Source of the DNA: Euptelea pleiosperma
Lineage: Eukaryota; Streptophyta; Magnoliopsida; Ranunculales; Eupteleaceae
DNA length: 64,000 bases
Direction of reading: 5' to 3'
Assembly (NCBI GenBank): GCA_035048495.1
Contig: CM068547.1
Coordinates: 20,405,913-20,469,912, forward strand
The notes under the pieces were generated by a model. The model was not told the DNA's origin. It ran no database searches and worked only from the letters and a program-made list of their open reading frames with translations. The translations under genes were made by a program, and so were the position numbers. Below, piece after piece: positions 21,465-32,962 of this stretch (positions within the stretch are counted from its first letter, which is position 1; every line of letters starts with the position of its first letter).

Positions 21465-24400
21465 TCCAAATCAATCCCTCATCTCATATCCAACTCATCA
21501 GTACCTATATACATAGCTCCCAAGTTCACCGACTGGAGTCTGTCCCGTAACCAATTTCATTGCTGGTCAAACGTTTGACGACTGCAGATTTACTAAGGAT
21601 CCAAAGCTCATCCGGTGCGGCTGCCCACCTACATCCGTGTCTAATGCCCATCGGGCAAACATATAACTCCAGTGTCCGGTGATCACACAAAGAAAATCAT
21701 GATTATCTTATTACATGCTCAGTGTCGTTTAAATCTAAAGATTCATCGAATCATGCAACAATCTTAACATTTCAAAATATGCAAGTATAGAGATATATAG
21801 TCATAATGCATAAAATAAATCGGATATGCAATTTAAAGCATTTCATTTGAAGAACATTTTCAATAAAGCAATTTTGGTTCCAAGAAATGCCTAATACAAG
21901 GCATGAAGGAGAAATGAGGCCACTTACTGTAAAACACTTTTATTCCTCTTCGATAATTGAGTTGCTAGTCTGATTGTTATCAATTTCGATGCTTCCGATC
22001 TTTGCTTGAAATTCTCTTCTTTTGTAATTGCTCTCCTTTGAGAATTAATGTCGTTGCCATGAAAGAATTTAAGAGAAACTAAGTTAAGTTTAGAAAATAA
22101 GAAAGGTTTAGACTCTAAGAAACCCTAACTAAATTCGGTTAAACATGGTCAACGGTTCATGTAAAGGTGAGTGTGTCAAGCCTAATACGCTGATTAAAAT
22201 ATAGACTTCGGTTAACTCAGTTAGAATTCGAAAGATTTGGTTCCAATTAAGTTTGAATTAGAATATTATCCTAAACGGTAATCCCAAAATTTAGCTGGGT
22301 ACTCCATTTGAACTCCTACTAAGGCCCTACGTGCGTTAGTTGTTGTTAACATTTATAGTTAATGTTATATTTCATTGAAATTGGTCGGACGCACACTCTA
22401 TCGGTGAGTCCCATTTTTGCTATTGTAAATCCCCTCCAACTAGGTCTACCCATAACACACTCTGACCATGTGATCAATTATTTTTCCTGACAAGGCATGT
22501 TCGCACATGTATCGGTATATAACAATGTGGTTACGTCTTGGCCTCACTGCGCTCTTTTCATTACTTTATTTAATTCTCGCTACATCGACACTTGCAATAT
22601 ATATGGGCGGGTTTGTGTATTTCATTTATGCATATTGTACATATTTCCCTGCCTTCCCACATGCCATATCGATTTTAACATTATAATTACCCCACATATA
22701 TGGTATCCTTAGTATAACCACTATTTGTTAATGTTCATTATGTGTACTCCTATCTTCATAGTATTTATTTACACTTTTACTAACAATACTTAATTTTTCC
22801 TCATAACCTAAGGTGTTACATTTGATAACATTTCTATTATATTATTCTTTTAACTTAGTTCCCATACAATATATATAGTAGTTGTATAGTATATCTTACT
22901 ATTTCCTTTATTTTAAAAATGGATTTAATCCCATCTCTATTTGTTTATTGTCATTAATTCATATAAGATTATCAAACATTTTATATAAATTTTAACAAAA
23001 TATATAAGAAAAGAATAGCTCACCAATAATATTCACATGTATATGCCCAAAATACTTGCCAATATGTATAACCCGTGGTTTACATTGTTTAATCCATTTC
23101 CCATCTTTTATTCTATTATTTTATCCTTTACTTTATGTTCATTTGTTTTCTAATTCCAATATATGTACTTTCCTCTGCGGGTGTGTACGTGGGTTGGTTA
23201 GTGCAGCTGTTGGGTAAAAGAGGTTGATCACGATGGTGCCGTTAGGCAAAGAGCTGCTGGACTCGTGAGTAGTTGTAGCCACATGTTGTTAACTACCAAG
23301 GTGGAGCTGACAACCAAGAGCTTGACGACCAGTAGAAGTTGGCCAAGAGGTCAACTAGTCAGTTGTTTGGATGGTCGAGAGGTTGGCTAACTAGACATCG
23401 TCAAACCCCACGTACAAGGATTTACCGGTTGGAGAGGTTCTCCTTGTTGCAATACCTTAGCTGGATGCATGGAATAGAGGGCGCTTGATCATGCATCGTG
23501 CTTAGTTGGGTAAGGCGCTAAACAAGAGAGTTGAATGGCCAAGATAATTGCTAGATTGATCGGCAAAATAGCGGGTTCATGCATAGCCAAGCTGGGCATG
23601 TGGCCCAGAGTGTTATGCGACAACTTGACCCTTGAATGGTAGTCCGCCTACTGTTGCTCATGTTGGTCGGACAGTTGACTGCCAGGCTAGTGTAGTTGGG
23701 TGTGAGGGTGGCTAGTAGGTCAGCCGATAAGGGGAACCGACGACAAGTTCTTTATATGCTGCTCGGAGGGGGCCAAAGACCACATGGTTGCTGCACATTT
23801 GGGATGAGCAAGTTGGGCGAGGTGGTTAATGGCCAAAGGGTGTGGATAACGGATGGGTGGTGTTATCAACCAACGTATGGGCCACGTGGCCCTCTCTTAG
23901 AAACACTAACCGTGTGGATTTTTGACCAAACCTAGGTGGACCTATGAACTGGGAATCACCATGCGTGGTGATTTCCAACCATTGGATTGGAGCCATTTTC
24001 AATGGGTTTATTTTAACTGTGGGCACTTGAGTGCCATGGTCCAACTCCTTCCAAATGGAGACTAGCCTATTGTAGTTTTGTTTTTGTTTCTTTCTTTCCT
24101 TTTATTTTTTTTTCTTAAATAAAAATCATCATCCTCTCAATGTACGTGTCCCTCCTTTTTGTTTCAGGAACTAAAATAGAGGGTCTCCCCTACCTTTCCT
24201 GTACACCCATGGAGGGTCCAAAACATAACCCTATGGTTCCACTAGATTGACTCCACCATCCCGTACAATCTGCCCATGTTTTTATCAATCAAAAGTTTGC
24301 TTTATTACCCAGATTTTGGGGCTAAGAAACGTCTTATTGAAGGACTGTTCCATCATTGAAAATGAACCCAGAAATGTCTAGGTTAGACCCAGTCTTTTGT

Positions 24401-24539
24401 CTATTAAACCTCCTAAAATCTACCATGAGTTACTCCAAAAAGAACTGGATCTAATATCCAGATTGTGCTCAAGTAAACACCCAAACAATGGACTAGTTTA
24501 CACAAAAATATTACCAAATCAAAATTTGCACTTTTCTTT

Positions 24540-24556
24540 TTGTGTGTGTGTGTGTC
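24540..24556. repeat. (TG)n microsatellite
   Basis: About eight TG units inside the unclassified insertion. Confidence 0.85.
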
Positions 24557-26290
24557 CTAATGCATTTCAAATGGAGATTTTCTAAATCTAATCTACTCTA
24601 GATACATAGCTACCAAGGGAAAACAATCAGGACCTTATGAAAGGTTATTAATGAATACAGATTTAAAAACTAATCTTCTATATCCTAATTGACTCCAAAA
24701 GTTCTGAAATCTAAAACTTGCAAGACAAAAGGGGAAACTACAAGCAACACTAAAAGTTTAGTTACTAACATAACTAGATTTTCTAAAATAAGAAAAGAAA
24801 TACTTGGATATAACTTCAGATTTGGGGGTTTTGGAGAATGAACAATTTTTGAAAACGAATGAAGGGGAAGAAGCAAGAAGCAACATGTATCTAATGTAAT
24901 TTACTTACCGTCCTCGACACTTAAATCCCAAAACCGATGTGCCAAGCCAAAGGCTTGATGATCTTCTCTAGTTCGGTCAGCAAGGAGGGATCACAATGGT
25001 GAAATGGTTCCTCAACCTTTTTCAATCTCTCCTACTCTCAGTCTCTCCTAAAGTTCCAAATGCTTTCAAAACTTAGACCAAATTGTCGGGCTTGGAGAGA
25101 GGATTGACATAGCTTGGTTTTAGATAAAACCTCCCTCAATAGCAAACCTTGCAAGCTTCTTAATGGAGTTGGTTTGTGTATCATGGAGAAAGAAAAGGTT
25201 TAGCTTACAGATTTTGGTTTAATTAACAAGAGGGGTATTTTGGAAATTCCTATGCCAATAGACATGTGTCTCATGACTACCACACACCAACCTTATGTGG
25301 TGAATATGGCTTCCATGTATCACCCCATGGTGTATTTCTTGAAGGGCAAGTTTACATGGTGACAATAAGGTGGAGTCAGTTGCATGGCATTATGTTGCAT
25401 CCAACGACACTGATTCATTTTGGACTCAAATTGACCAATTGAGTTAGAGAATTCTGATTTTTATGATGTCATAGTGTAAATTGAGTATTTCGACGAGCCC
25501 TATCCAATGGTACATTTCGATTTGTCTAAAAACCCATGATTTCCATATTGATCTAGAGATCTCTTTACATGTATCTCGAGAAAGTTTAAAAGCTCCATTG
25601 ATATAACGAAAGTGACTCATCGAGAATGGCCATGGGTACTAGGGTTATTACTACTCCTCCCATTTTATCTTCATTCTGTAATAGAATGATGGTAATATTA
25701 AAAAGGGCAAGTTTGTCTTCTCACTAAACTTGGGACACATTTGTCATTTGTTTAACAGTTTTGCTCGACACATGTCGGCATCCTATAGTGCAACTCGGCA
25801 CATGTCGCAATATATGGTGTGGTTAGCGGGGATGGTTGATATCTCTAAAATGTTCACTACGACGTATGGAGGTTACACCAATCAATTGTACACTCGAAAG
25901 TGCTTTCCTTCTAAAATACAATGGGGATCGATCATCAATGATCAGACCATATGAATGTGAAGAGCATTTAGTCCTCTTCAACCTAATGGTCTAGATGAAA
26001 TTTGGGTGATGAGAGCACGGTGAGATTAAGTTAACATGGTAAATCTGACACCTAATTTAAGTCAATTATGTGTTAAAATAGAAATTCGAACATATTGTAA
26101 CTCCCGAGATGACTCAAGAAGTGATGTTATTGTGATAAGAGAGTTCCCACAGTTAAGGGCATCTTAGGATCATGAGGTATGACCCAAACTCAAGGAAAAA
26201 GTGATCGAAAATGGGTCCAAAGTCCTAGTAGGGGACTCGAATACCTCGAAAAGAACCCAAAAGGTCGACCCAAAAATCTAGGTCCTTACA

Positions 26291-27018
26291 AGCACCACCA
26301 TCTCCACCGCATTGCCGCCCTTTTGCTGCTCGAGCATCTCCATCAAAAGGCATGACCTGCAACCCTCCTTCATGACACCTTCATCTTCTCAACAAGCAGC
26401 CGCCCAAGGTTGAAAAACCACCCCTTTGGCCGAACCTCAAAGCTTGTTCAATGGCCAAATGACCACATGGCCGATCAAGTGACCCTCATGGGTAAGTTCA
26501 AGGTTGGATTTCTCTATCTCTTACTTTCTCTCTCCTCTCTTAGTTTCTCTCTCTAACTTGCTCTCACTTTCCCTCTCTACTTTCTCTCTCTAGTTCTTGG
26601 TATTTTCTCTCTCTTAAATTAGGGTTTATTGCTTTGAAGAATTGTTTTAGTTTGATAGCCCTTGTAACCTTCACTTTGATGAATAAAGTTTATTTTTAGC
26701 ATTTTAATGTTTCTTTTCTTTTCTTATTTATTTCAATTAGTGCATTTCGATTATTATAATCTCAAATCAAAAAATCAAGATTTAAATCTCGATGTCTTCA
26801 TCACTCTCACCTCTCCATAGTCTCCATGTGTTTCTGATAAAAATTCATCATTTCATGCACTTATTGCACAAACGTGATTAACCCCGAGTGCGGATCGACA
26901 TCCGACAAGCCACTATACAGTCTGCATTTTTTTCAGGAATTTCAGTGAATCGGATAATTACAAAATGTGTTGAAATTAGGGTTTTCAAATCCAACAACGC
27001 GGAAAAACCCTACTTTCA
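26291..27018 (+). mobile_element. 5' LTR of element X, right part
   Basis: It resumes after the insertion with the family's 3' end: donor-like GGGTAAGT (GT at 26502), a CT-rich tract of TTTCTCTCTCTAG units, AATAAA at 26682-26687, the conserved GTGCGGAT/ATCCGAC block, acceptor-like TTTCAG at 26936, and the end CTACTTTCA at 27018. Confidence 0.88.
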
Positions 27019-27020
27019 AA

Positions 27021-27034
27021 TGGCGTCATTGCCG
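27021..27034 (+). other. Primer binding site of element X (tRNA-Asp type, mutated)
   Basis: TGGCGTCATTGCCG lies two bases after the LTR end. The Athila-lineage site complementary to tRNA-Asp begins TGGCGCCGTTGCCG. Confidence 0.8.
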
Positions 27035-28058
27035 CTCGGGTGTACGACAGTGCGAAAAGGAACGTAGTGACGGAATCGGGAAGTTGCTAAAAGTGGAAAG
27101 CCCAAACTTGAAAACTTTCTATTCTTTATTTTTTATATTTTTAGCAGACTTTAATTACTATTTTTAATGCCCCAGACGGCCGGGTGCAAAGTTGTAATAG
27201 TTTAGGAATTTTTTTCATTCTATTTTAGGACTTATCTGCTAGATCTTGTTCTAGGGTTTTTTTAGAAACCCTAGATTAAGTGAAAAATACAAAATAAAAA
27301 CTAAAAATAAAAATTCAAAAAAATTAGGTTTTCATTTCTTGCTATTTTTAGATAGATTCTAGGATTTTCTGTTCTTGAATAGTTTCCAAAAATAAAGGAG
27401 TCTCAAAATTAGGGCTTCTATTTTTAGGAAATTCTAATTTTGGAGAAATTCTATTTATAGATATTCTCTAATTTGCAAAGATTTCCTTAATTTGAAAAAT
27501 TTCCAAAATAGACGGGATTTCAAATCTTCACTTTATTTGGAAGGTTTCTTTATCTAAGAACGTTTGAAAAGAGAAAGTTTCGAATCCCAATTCGGAAATT
27601 TCTATTTTTCAACTTCAAACCATAATTGGAACAACTCTTATACTGACTCGCTAAGACCAATGCATGCTTCGTGAAACCCTAATAGATGATCATACCTTCC
27701 AATACATATCCCACAAACCTAGACCCAATCTAACCATTGAGTGCAGGAACACGATCCAGTGTAGGTAGGGAGCGAAAGTTCAAAGAGGTGGACTCGGGCC
27801 CAAGCCCATTTGGATACCCTTCCTTATTCCACGGAGGTGACCCCGTGGCGTGGCCCACGGGAGGAAAGTCTCTATCCTCACCTTGAGTGTGATACGGTGT
27901 TATTGGGTGCATCGTTGCCGCTTGTCTATTTGTTTCCGCATACATATTATTCGACTTGTGTGGCGTGGCCGTTAATAATTGAACATTAGTCGAGCAGACC
28001 CAGCTCCTTCTAAAACTGGTGGGATTTCATTACCCACCTCATCACTCCAGCTGCATTT
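27035..28058 (+). other. Untranslated leader of element X, first part
   Basis: Long leader with no sense ORF. An AT-rich stretch built of GAAATTT-like words (27170-27700) is followed by a GC-rich block (27740-27960) that also occurs in Y. The block supports a gapless antisense frame in both. Interrupted at 28058 by solo LTR C. Confidence 0.7.
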
Positions 28059-29298
28059 TGATATTCGCTCAAAAGTGCTTATTTTAAGCAATTATCCTTT
28101 TAGCGTTATTGCATTCTCCTACGTAAAATACTCTATTTACCTACTTTTCTACGTAAGAGTCTCTCCTGTTGCGTAGAACACACTTTTCTGGACAAAATGG
28201 TATATTTGCATGCATTAAACACATTTTTAGAAGTTTAGATATTAAGCCGTTCTGATTAAGTCTCATTACGCGCTTCTTCTGTCGCAGGAAACCCTGATTG
28301 GATGATTCTCGAGACTTGTGGGCCCACATGGATCATGAAAGCCCATTATCAAAGCTTAAAGAGTCCACAGGCTATGTCTAGAAGATATGAGCCTATTATG
28401 GGCTGAACAAGGGGATCGAAGAGCTGGCCCAAGGAACCACGAGAGCGGGAGAGCTGATAACCAAGAGAAGGACCAAAGCATTTAAAGCCACATCAAATGA
28501 TGGCCTGCTCTACTGGCAAAGCTCAAGTGAAGAACAATGGAAAACCAGGGTTCATGACCCTCTGCCAATACTTTTTCTGATATTTTCTCTCTCATCTCTC
28601 CTTATTCTCTCTCTCTTCATTTCTCAGTCCTCGAATCTATTGACTTAACCCCAGAACTCCTGCTCATTGGCTCTGTCTCATCTCCCTTAGCTTTCTGACC
28701 GTTGGATCTTCCATCGGGCCGTTGAATCTCTATAGATCGCCATCCGATCTATCAATTCTATGCATCCGACCCCGATCGTGCTACCGATCAGTCGATCATC
28801 CATCCTATCAACCACCCGATCTCCATTGTAAAATATCAGTCCCTAAGGCAGGTTTGATTGTAGAGAAATGCCTCAGATGATTGATTGTGGCTGAGAGCGT
28901 AGAGCTCGATTTTCGAAGAAAGGAAAATACATTTTTCCTTGATGGGTATTTCAAGGGGAAAATGCATTTTTCTCCCCTGGCAACCAAACGCACCCTAACC
29001 CACATCCATCGAGCCCAGTGGCCCACTATCCTTCTCACCTACCTTCTGGCCCATGGCCGATGCACTCTGGTCCCACGATTTTTAGCGTTCCCATTGGCCA
29101 ACCACTGGCCGACTCGTGGCGTCATCTCTCGACCAACCACTGGCCAACACGTGGCATCAGCTCTTGGCCTAGTGGTCATGGCCAAACGGCCCATTAACCT
29201 CGAGCCCAAGCCCACAAAACCCCTGGTTCAAAAATAAAAATAAAAATAAAATAATAAAAAAAAAAAAATAAAAAAAAAAAAATAAAGAATTTTCTTTT

Positions 29299-29341
29299 AG
29301 AAACCGTGAGTTTCTAAGTTTAGAAACCCACCACGGTTTCT
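29299..29341. repeat. Inverted repeat upstream of the leader start, LTR C
   Basis: AGAAACCGTGAGTTTCTAA faces its near-complement ending CACGGTTTCT, with a few extra bases. It is in the same relative place as the palindrome of LTR A but unrelated in sequence. Confidence 0.85.
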
Positions 29342-29380
29342 ACTTAAGGAGAGGGTTAAAAACCCTTCGAGTTCTTCTTC

Positions 29381-29722
29381 TTCCGCCCCCGCTCGGACAC
29401 CCTTTCCTCCTCTTCCCCTTCCCCTTCTTCTTCTCCTCCGGCGTGCCATCGCCGGTGAGGAGTGGAGCGTCTTCTCCTTCTTCTTCTTCTTCTTCTTCTT
29501 CTTCTTCTTCTTCTTCTTCTTCCGCCCCCGCTCGGACACCCTTTCCTCTTCTTCCCCTTCCCCTTCTTCTTCTCCTCCGGCGTGCCATCGCCGGTGAGGA
29601 GTGGAGCGTCTTCTCCTTCTTCTTCTTCTTCTTCTTCTTCTTCTTCTTCTTCTTCTTCTCCTTCTTCTTCTTCTTCTTCTTCTTCTTCTTCTTCTTCTTC
29701 TTCTTCTTCTTCCGCCCCCGCT
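29381..29722. repeat. About 140-bp units with TTC tracts, LTR C
   Basis: Copies start at about 29381, 29522 and 29712. The first two each end in long TTC runs (29471-29522, 29611-29712). Long Ser, Leu, Phe, Glu or Lys frames here are artefacts of the trinucleotide repeat. Confidence 0.9.
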
Positions 29723-29810
29723 CGGACACCCCTATCCTTTCCCTTCTTCCCCGACCTTTTCCTCTCTTTCTTCTTCTTCCTTTCTTCTTCGTTTCCTTCA
29801 CCATTCTTCG

Positions 29811-30568
29811 CCGGAGTTGCAGGTTTGCAACTCCGGCCGTCCTTCTTCCTTCTCCTCTTCTCTTTCTTCTCTTCCTTCTCTTCTTTCCTCTTCCTCTCTT
29901 CCCTTTCTTCTTCTTCTTCTTCTTCGTTTTCTTCTCCTTTTGCTGGAGTTGCAGGTCTGCAACTCCGGCCGGCGAACTGAGCACCACCACCGTCCTCACC
30001 CACAGCATGCAACGGTGAGAGTCCTCCCCCTCTCCTCCTATCCTTCTTCTTCCGCTTCTCTTTCTCCTTTTTCTTCTTCTTCTTCTTCTTCTTCTTCTTC
30101 TTCTTCTGCTCCTTGTCCTCGTTTTTCTTCATCTTGAAGCTCGCCGGACTGGTTCGTCTTCTCCGGCGAGCTCCTCTTAGATCACCTCCATCTTCTCTGT
30201 CTCCCTCCTTTCTTCTTCATCTATTCCTCTCTCTGATGCGTAAGGCAGCAACGCAGCATCCCCCGCAACTGCTCCACCGCCTGCTGCAACTCTCCACCCA
30301 TCTTTGACCGGAGTTGCAGCCTGCAACTCCGGCGTCTTCTTCCAACAATAACAACACGAGCTCCTCTCCACCACCGTGTCTTTTCTCCTCTCCTAATCCC
30401 CCTCCCTTCTCATCGATCTCAGATCCTCTTCCCCACGTCTCCCTCTCTTAAAAAAAACAAAAAAAAAAAAAACGCTGCCATTCCCGCCTGCTCCACCGTC
30501 TTCTCCCTCATTGCCGGACTGGGTCAGCGTCTCCACATCATTTCGGGTGTTGCATGTTGCAACTCCCG
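29811..30568. repeat. Four GC palindromes, LTR C
   Basis: Located at 29811-29836, 29943-29968, 30308-30332 and 30545-30568. The last is a variant starting CGGGTGTTGCA and ending TGCAACTCCCG, with the outer bases changed in both arms. Confidence 0.9.
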
Positions 30569-31449
30569 CCCCTCTAGCGCTGCCTCTACCTTCGTCACCT
30601 CTTGACGGTGATCTACTTCACCATTAGGGGTGAACAACTCCTCCACGCTGCTGGGTTTCTACCTCCCTTGCTGACCTGCCATAGCATACCTCCATCTCAG
30701 CTTGGAAAACCACTCCCCATCAAGTGCCAAAGCACCCTGCTCCTCTAGCCGTTCCACCACAGCATCTCCGGCAACCTCCTTGTCGAAAAGAAAAAGAAAA
30801 ACAGCAAGGCAAAAGAAAAAAAAAAAAAAAGAGTAGAAGAAGAAGAAGAGAAGGTAGGAAGGATTGAACCATCCTTCTACCACCTGCATCTCCCCAAATT
30901 GTTGGATCTACTCGATCATTCCTCATGGTGGGTAAGCGGTAACTTTCTCTCTCTTCTTTTTCATTTTCTCTCTCCTCCTCTTTAGATTCTCTTTCTATCT
31001 TTCTCTCCTTATCTCTTGTTTCTCTCTCTAGTTTTTTTTTAGGTGGTTCTCTCTCTACATATTTCTCTCTAGATCTCTTTTTCTCCCTCTAGAGATCTCT
31101 CTCTAACTTTCTCTCTCCACTTCATTTTCTCTCTCTAACTCTCTCTAGAATTTTCTTCCTTAAAATTACTTTTTAGTTTATCTTATTTTATGTTATTTTC
31201 TATTCAACCATTGTAATAAAACATTTTGATCACTGAATGATGAAGTTTGTTTTTATCTATTATTTCTTGTGATGGTCCGTCAGTTTTTGTTTTTATTCGC
31301 GCTAATCCGACTAACCCCCGAGTGCGGATCGACATCCGACACGAGCCACTATGCAAAATTGCCCATTTTACAGGTTAAATGTCTCGGATAAATTAAAAAT
31401 GTGTTGAAGTTAGGGTCGTTCTCTCAACGACGAAAAAATCCTACTTTCA

Positions 31450-32142
31450 CATTTGATCCCCAGGATCCATCTATAATAAAAAGAACCAAGTGCTAGAGCC
31501 AAAATAGATCGATGTTCTAGGACACCCCTACATGTACTTTTTCCATCCATCCTAGGTCGAATAAGTCCATGAGCGCGGGTCCTTGTTGTCTAACACACTC
31601 ATAGGTCCCTACTACTCAAGTATACCGAGCTCGCTAGTGGCATCCCTGGTTCTCTGATTGGTCTCCTATTTGTTAGGTTAGGAACACGCACCAACCCTAG
31701 CTTGACCCGAGGGAACACTCTTCTTAAATACTTGACCAATCCGGTTAGTCTGGGATGTATTTAAGTCAGTCGTTGTGCCACACGTTCGTCTAGGCTTCGG
31801 ATTGCCTTGTTGTTGACTAGAGTTAGTACTAAAGGATTCGCTCTGAAGAGTGTAGTCTGGTGAGAACCCAAGAGCGACAAGGTTAGTCCGGCGGGTAACA
31901 AGATAAACCAGTGGTCCACCCACTATCATAATATACCTCAACCCACAACCTAACAAGATAAACCCCTTAAAATATCCTGATTGTTTTAGAAATAGGGTTA
32001 TCATGTTTGCTCCTTGTGCATCATATAGTCTACTTTAGGATAGTGTTCCTCTTTGGCAACTTTTTGCCAAGTCTAGGCCTCGCTTTTGCCCAGTTGGACC
32101 CATCCTAACTTTTGACTGATTCGATCTGAGAATCAATCTACC
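31450..32142 (+). other. Leader of element X, second part (first copy)
   Basis: Resumes the X leader after solo LTR C, including its TSD copy. It is duplicated at 41995-42687 with the same length (693 bp). No sense gene is seen. It is homologous to Y leader sequence at about 34030-34720. Confidence 0.8.
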
Positions 32143-32946
32143 TGATATTCGTTTAAAAGTGTTTATTTTAAGCCATTATCCTTTAGCGTTATCACACTCT
32201 CCTACGTTAAACTTCGCTATTTATCCACTTTTCTACGTCAATCTCTTTCATTGCGTAGAACACACTTTTCTGGACGAAATGGTATACTTGCATGCATTAA
32301 ACACATTTCTGGAAGTCTAGATTTGAAGTCGTTTTGATTAAGTCTCATTACGCGCTTTTCGTATTGCAGGAAACCCGATCGGGCGATTCTTGAGACTTGT
32401 GGATCTACTCGATCATTCCTCATGGTGGGTAAGCGGTAACTTTCTCTCTCTTCTTTTTCATTTTCTCTCTCCTCCTCTTTAGATTCTCTTTCTATCTTTC
32501 TCTCCCTATCTCTTGTTTCTCTCTCTAGTTTTTTTTTAGGAGGTTCTCTCTCTACATATTTCTCTCTAGATCTCTTTTTCTCCCTCTAGAGATCTCTCTC
32601 TAACTTTCTCTCTCCACTTCATTTTCTCTCTCTAACTCTCTCTAGAATTTTCTTCCTTAAAATTACTTTTTAGTTTATCTTATTTTATATTATTTTCTAT
32701 TCAAGCATTGTAATAAAACATTTTGATCACTGAATGATGAAGTTTGTTTTTATCTATTATTTCTTGTGATGGTCCGTCAGTTTTTGTTTTTATTCGCGCT
32801 AATCCGACTAACCCCCGAGTGCGGATCGACATCCGACACGAGCCACTATGCAAAATTGCCCATTTTATAGGTTAAATGTCTCGGATAAATTAAAAATGTG
32901 TTGAAGTTAGGGTCGTTCTCTCAACGACGGAAAAATCATACTTTCA
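32143..32946 (+). mobile_element. LTR D, chimeric and internally deleted 5' LTR of element Y
   Basis: The first 260 bp (to 32402) match the start of LTR F (42688-42947). From 32401 the sequence jumps to the last 546 bp of the C/E-type LTR (compare 30904-31449). The crossover has only the three bases TGG in common. It ends CTTTCA at 32946 followed by a good primer site, so the 3' part is the original 5' LTR end of Y. Confidence 0.9.
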
Positions 32947-32948
32947 AA

Positions 32949-32962
32949 TGGCGCCGCTGCCG
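32949..32962 (+). other. Primer binding site of element Y (tRNA-Asp type)
   Basis: TGGCGCCGCTGCCG two bases after the LTR end. It differs by one base from the Athila tRNA-Asp site. Confidence 0.88.

Larger units (their letters stand above)
20391..26290. mobile_element. 5.9-kb unclassified LTR-type insertion, TSD AGCAC
   Basis: It begins TGTCACGCCCC and ends GGTCCTTACA, with AGCAC at 20386-20390 and 26291-26295. The ends and 5-bp duplication are those of LTR elements, and TGTCACGCCCC is common at starts of plant gypsy LTRs such as Tekay/Del. No gag-pol ORF and no second copy of the ends was found inside, so it is either a very long solo LTR or a non-coding element. An internal CTAAGGTGTTACA at about 22817 resembles an LTR end, but no convincing primer site follows. 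Most of it is AT-rich. A GC-richer part at 23180-24060 is unrecognised. Confidence 0.7.
28059..31449 (+). mobile_element. Solo LTR C (Athila-like), TSD CATTT
   Basis: TGATATTCGC to CTACTTTCA, flanked by CATTT (28054-28058 and 31450-31454). Its upstream half differs from LTRs A and B: in place of the 26-bp palindrome it has a different inverted repeat at 29299-29341. Three units of about 140 bp follow, each with CGCCCCCGCTCGGACACC, a CCGGCG/CGCCGG hairpin and a TTC tract, then four GC palindromes, a donor GGGTAAG (GT 30932), a CT-rich tract and an acceptor TTTACAG (31373). It is nearly identical to LTR E. Confidence 0.93.

Noticed and set aside
23180..24060. Possible gene in the GC-richer part of the 5.9-kb insertion
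   Set aside because: Only short frames (up to 79 codons), no recognisable motif or exon pattern.
28141..28329. Minus-strand ORF of about 62 codons recurring in many LTRs (for example 38631, 51533)
   Set aside because: Shadow of the conserved LTR 5' block; broken in other LTR copies.
28881..29237. 118-codon ORF, repeated at 39371-39727
   Set aside because: It lies in the U3 of LTRs C and E; the second copy exists because of the duplication. No domain, and poly-A-rich DNA follows.
29340..30137. Long ORFs on both strands (up to 258 codons) of poly-Ser, Leu, Phe, Glu, Lys or Arg
   Set aside because: They are translations of TTC/GAA tracts inside LTR C, open in several frames at once. The same occurs in LTRs A, E, G and K (for example 39820-40680).
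31678..32004. 108-codon minus-strand ORF, identical at 42223-42549
   Set aside because: Antisense in the duplicated X leader; identity comes from the recent duplication, not selection.
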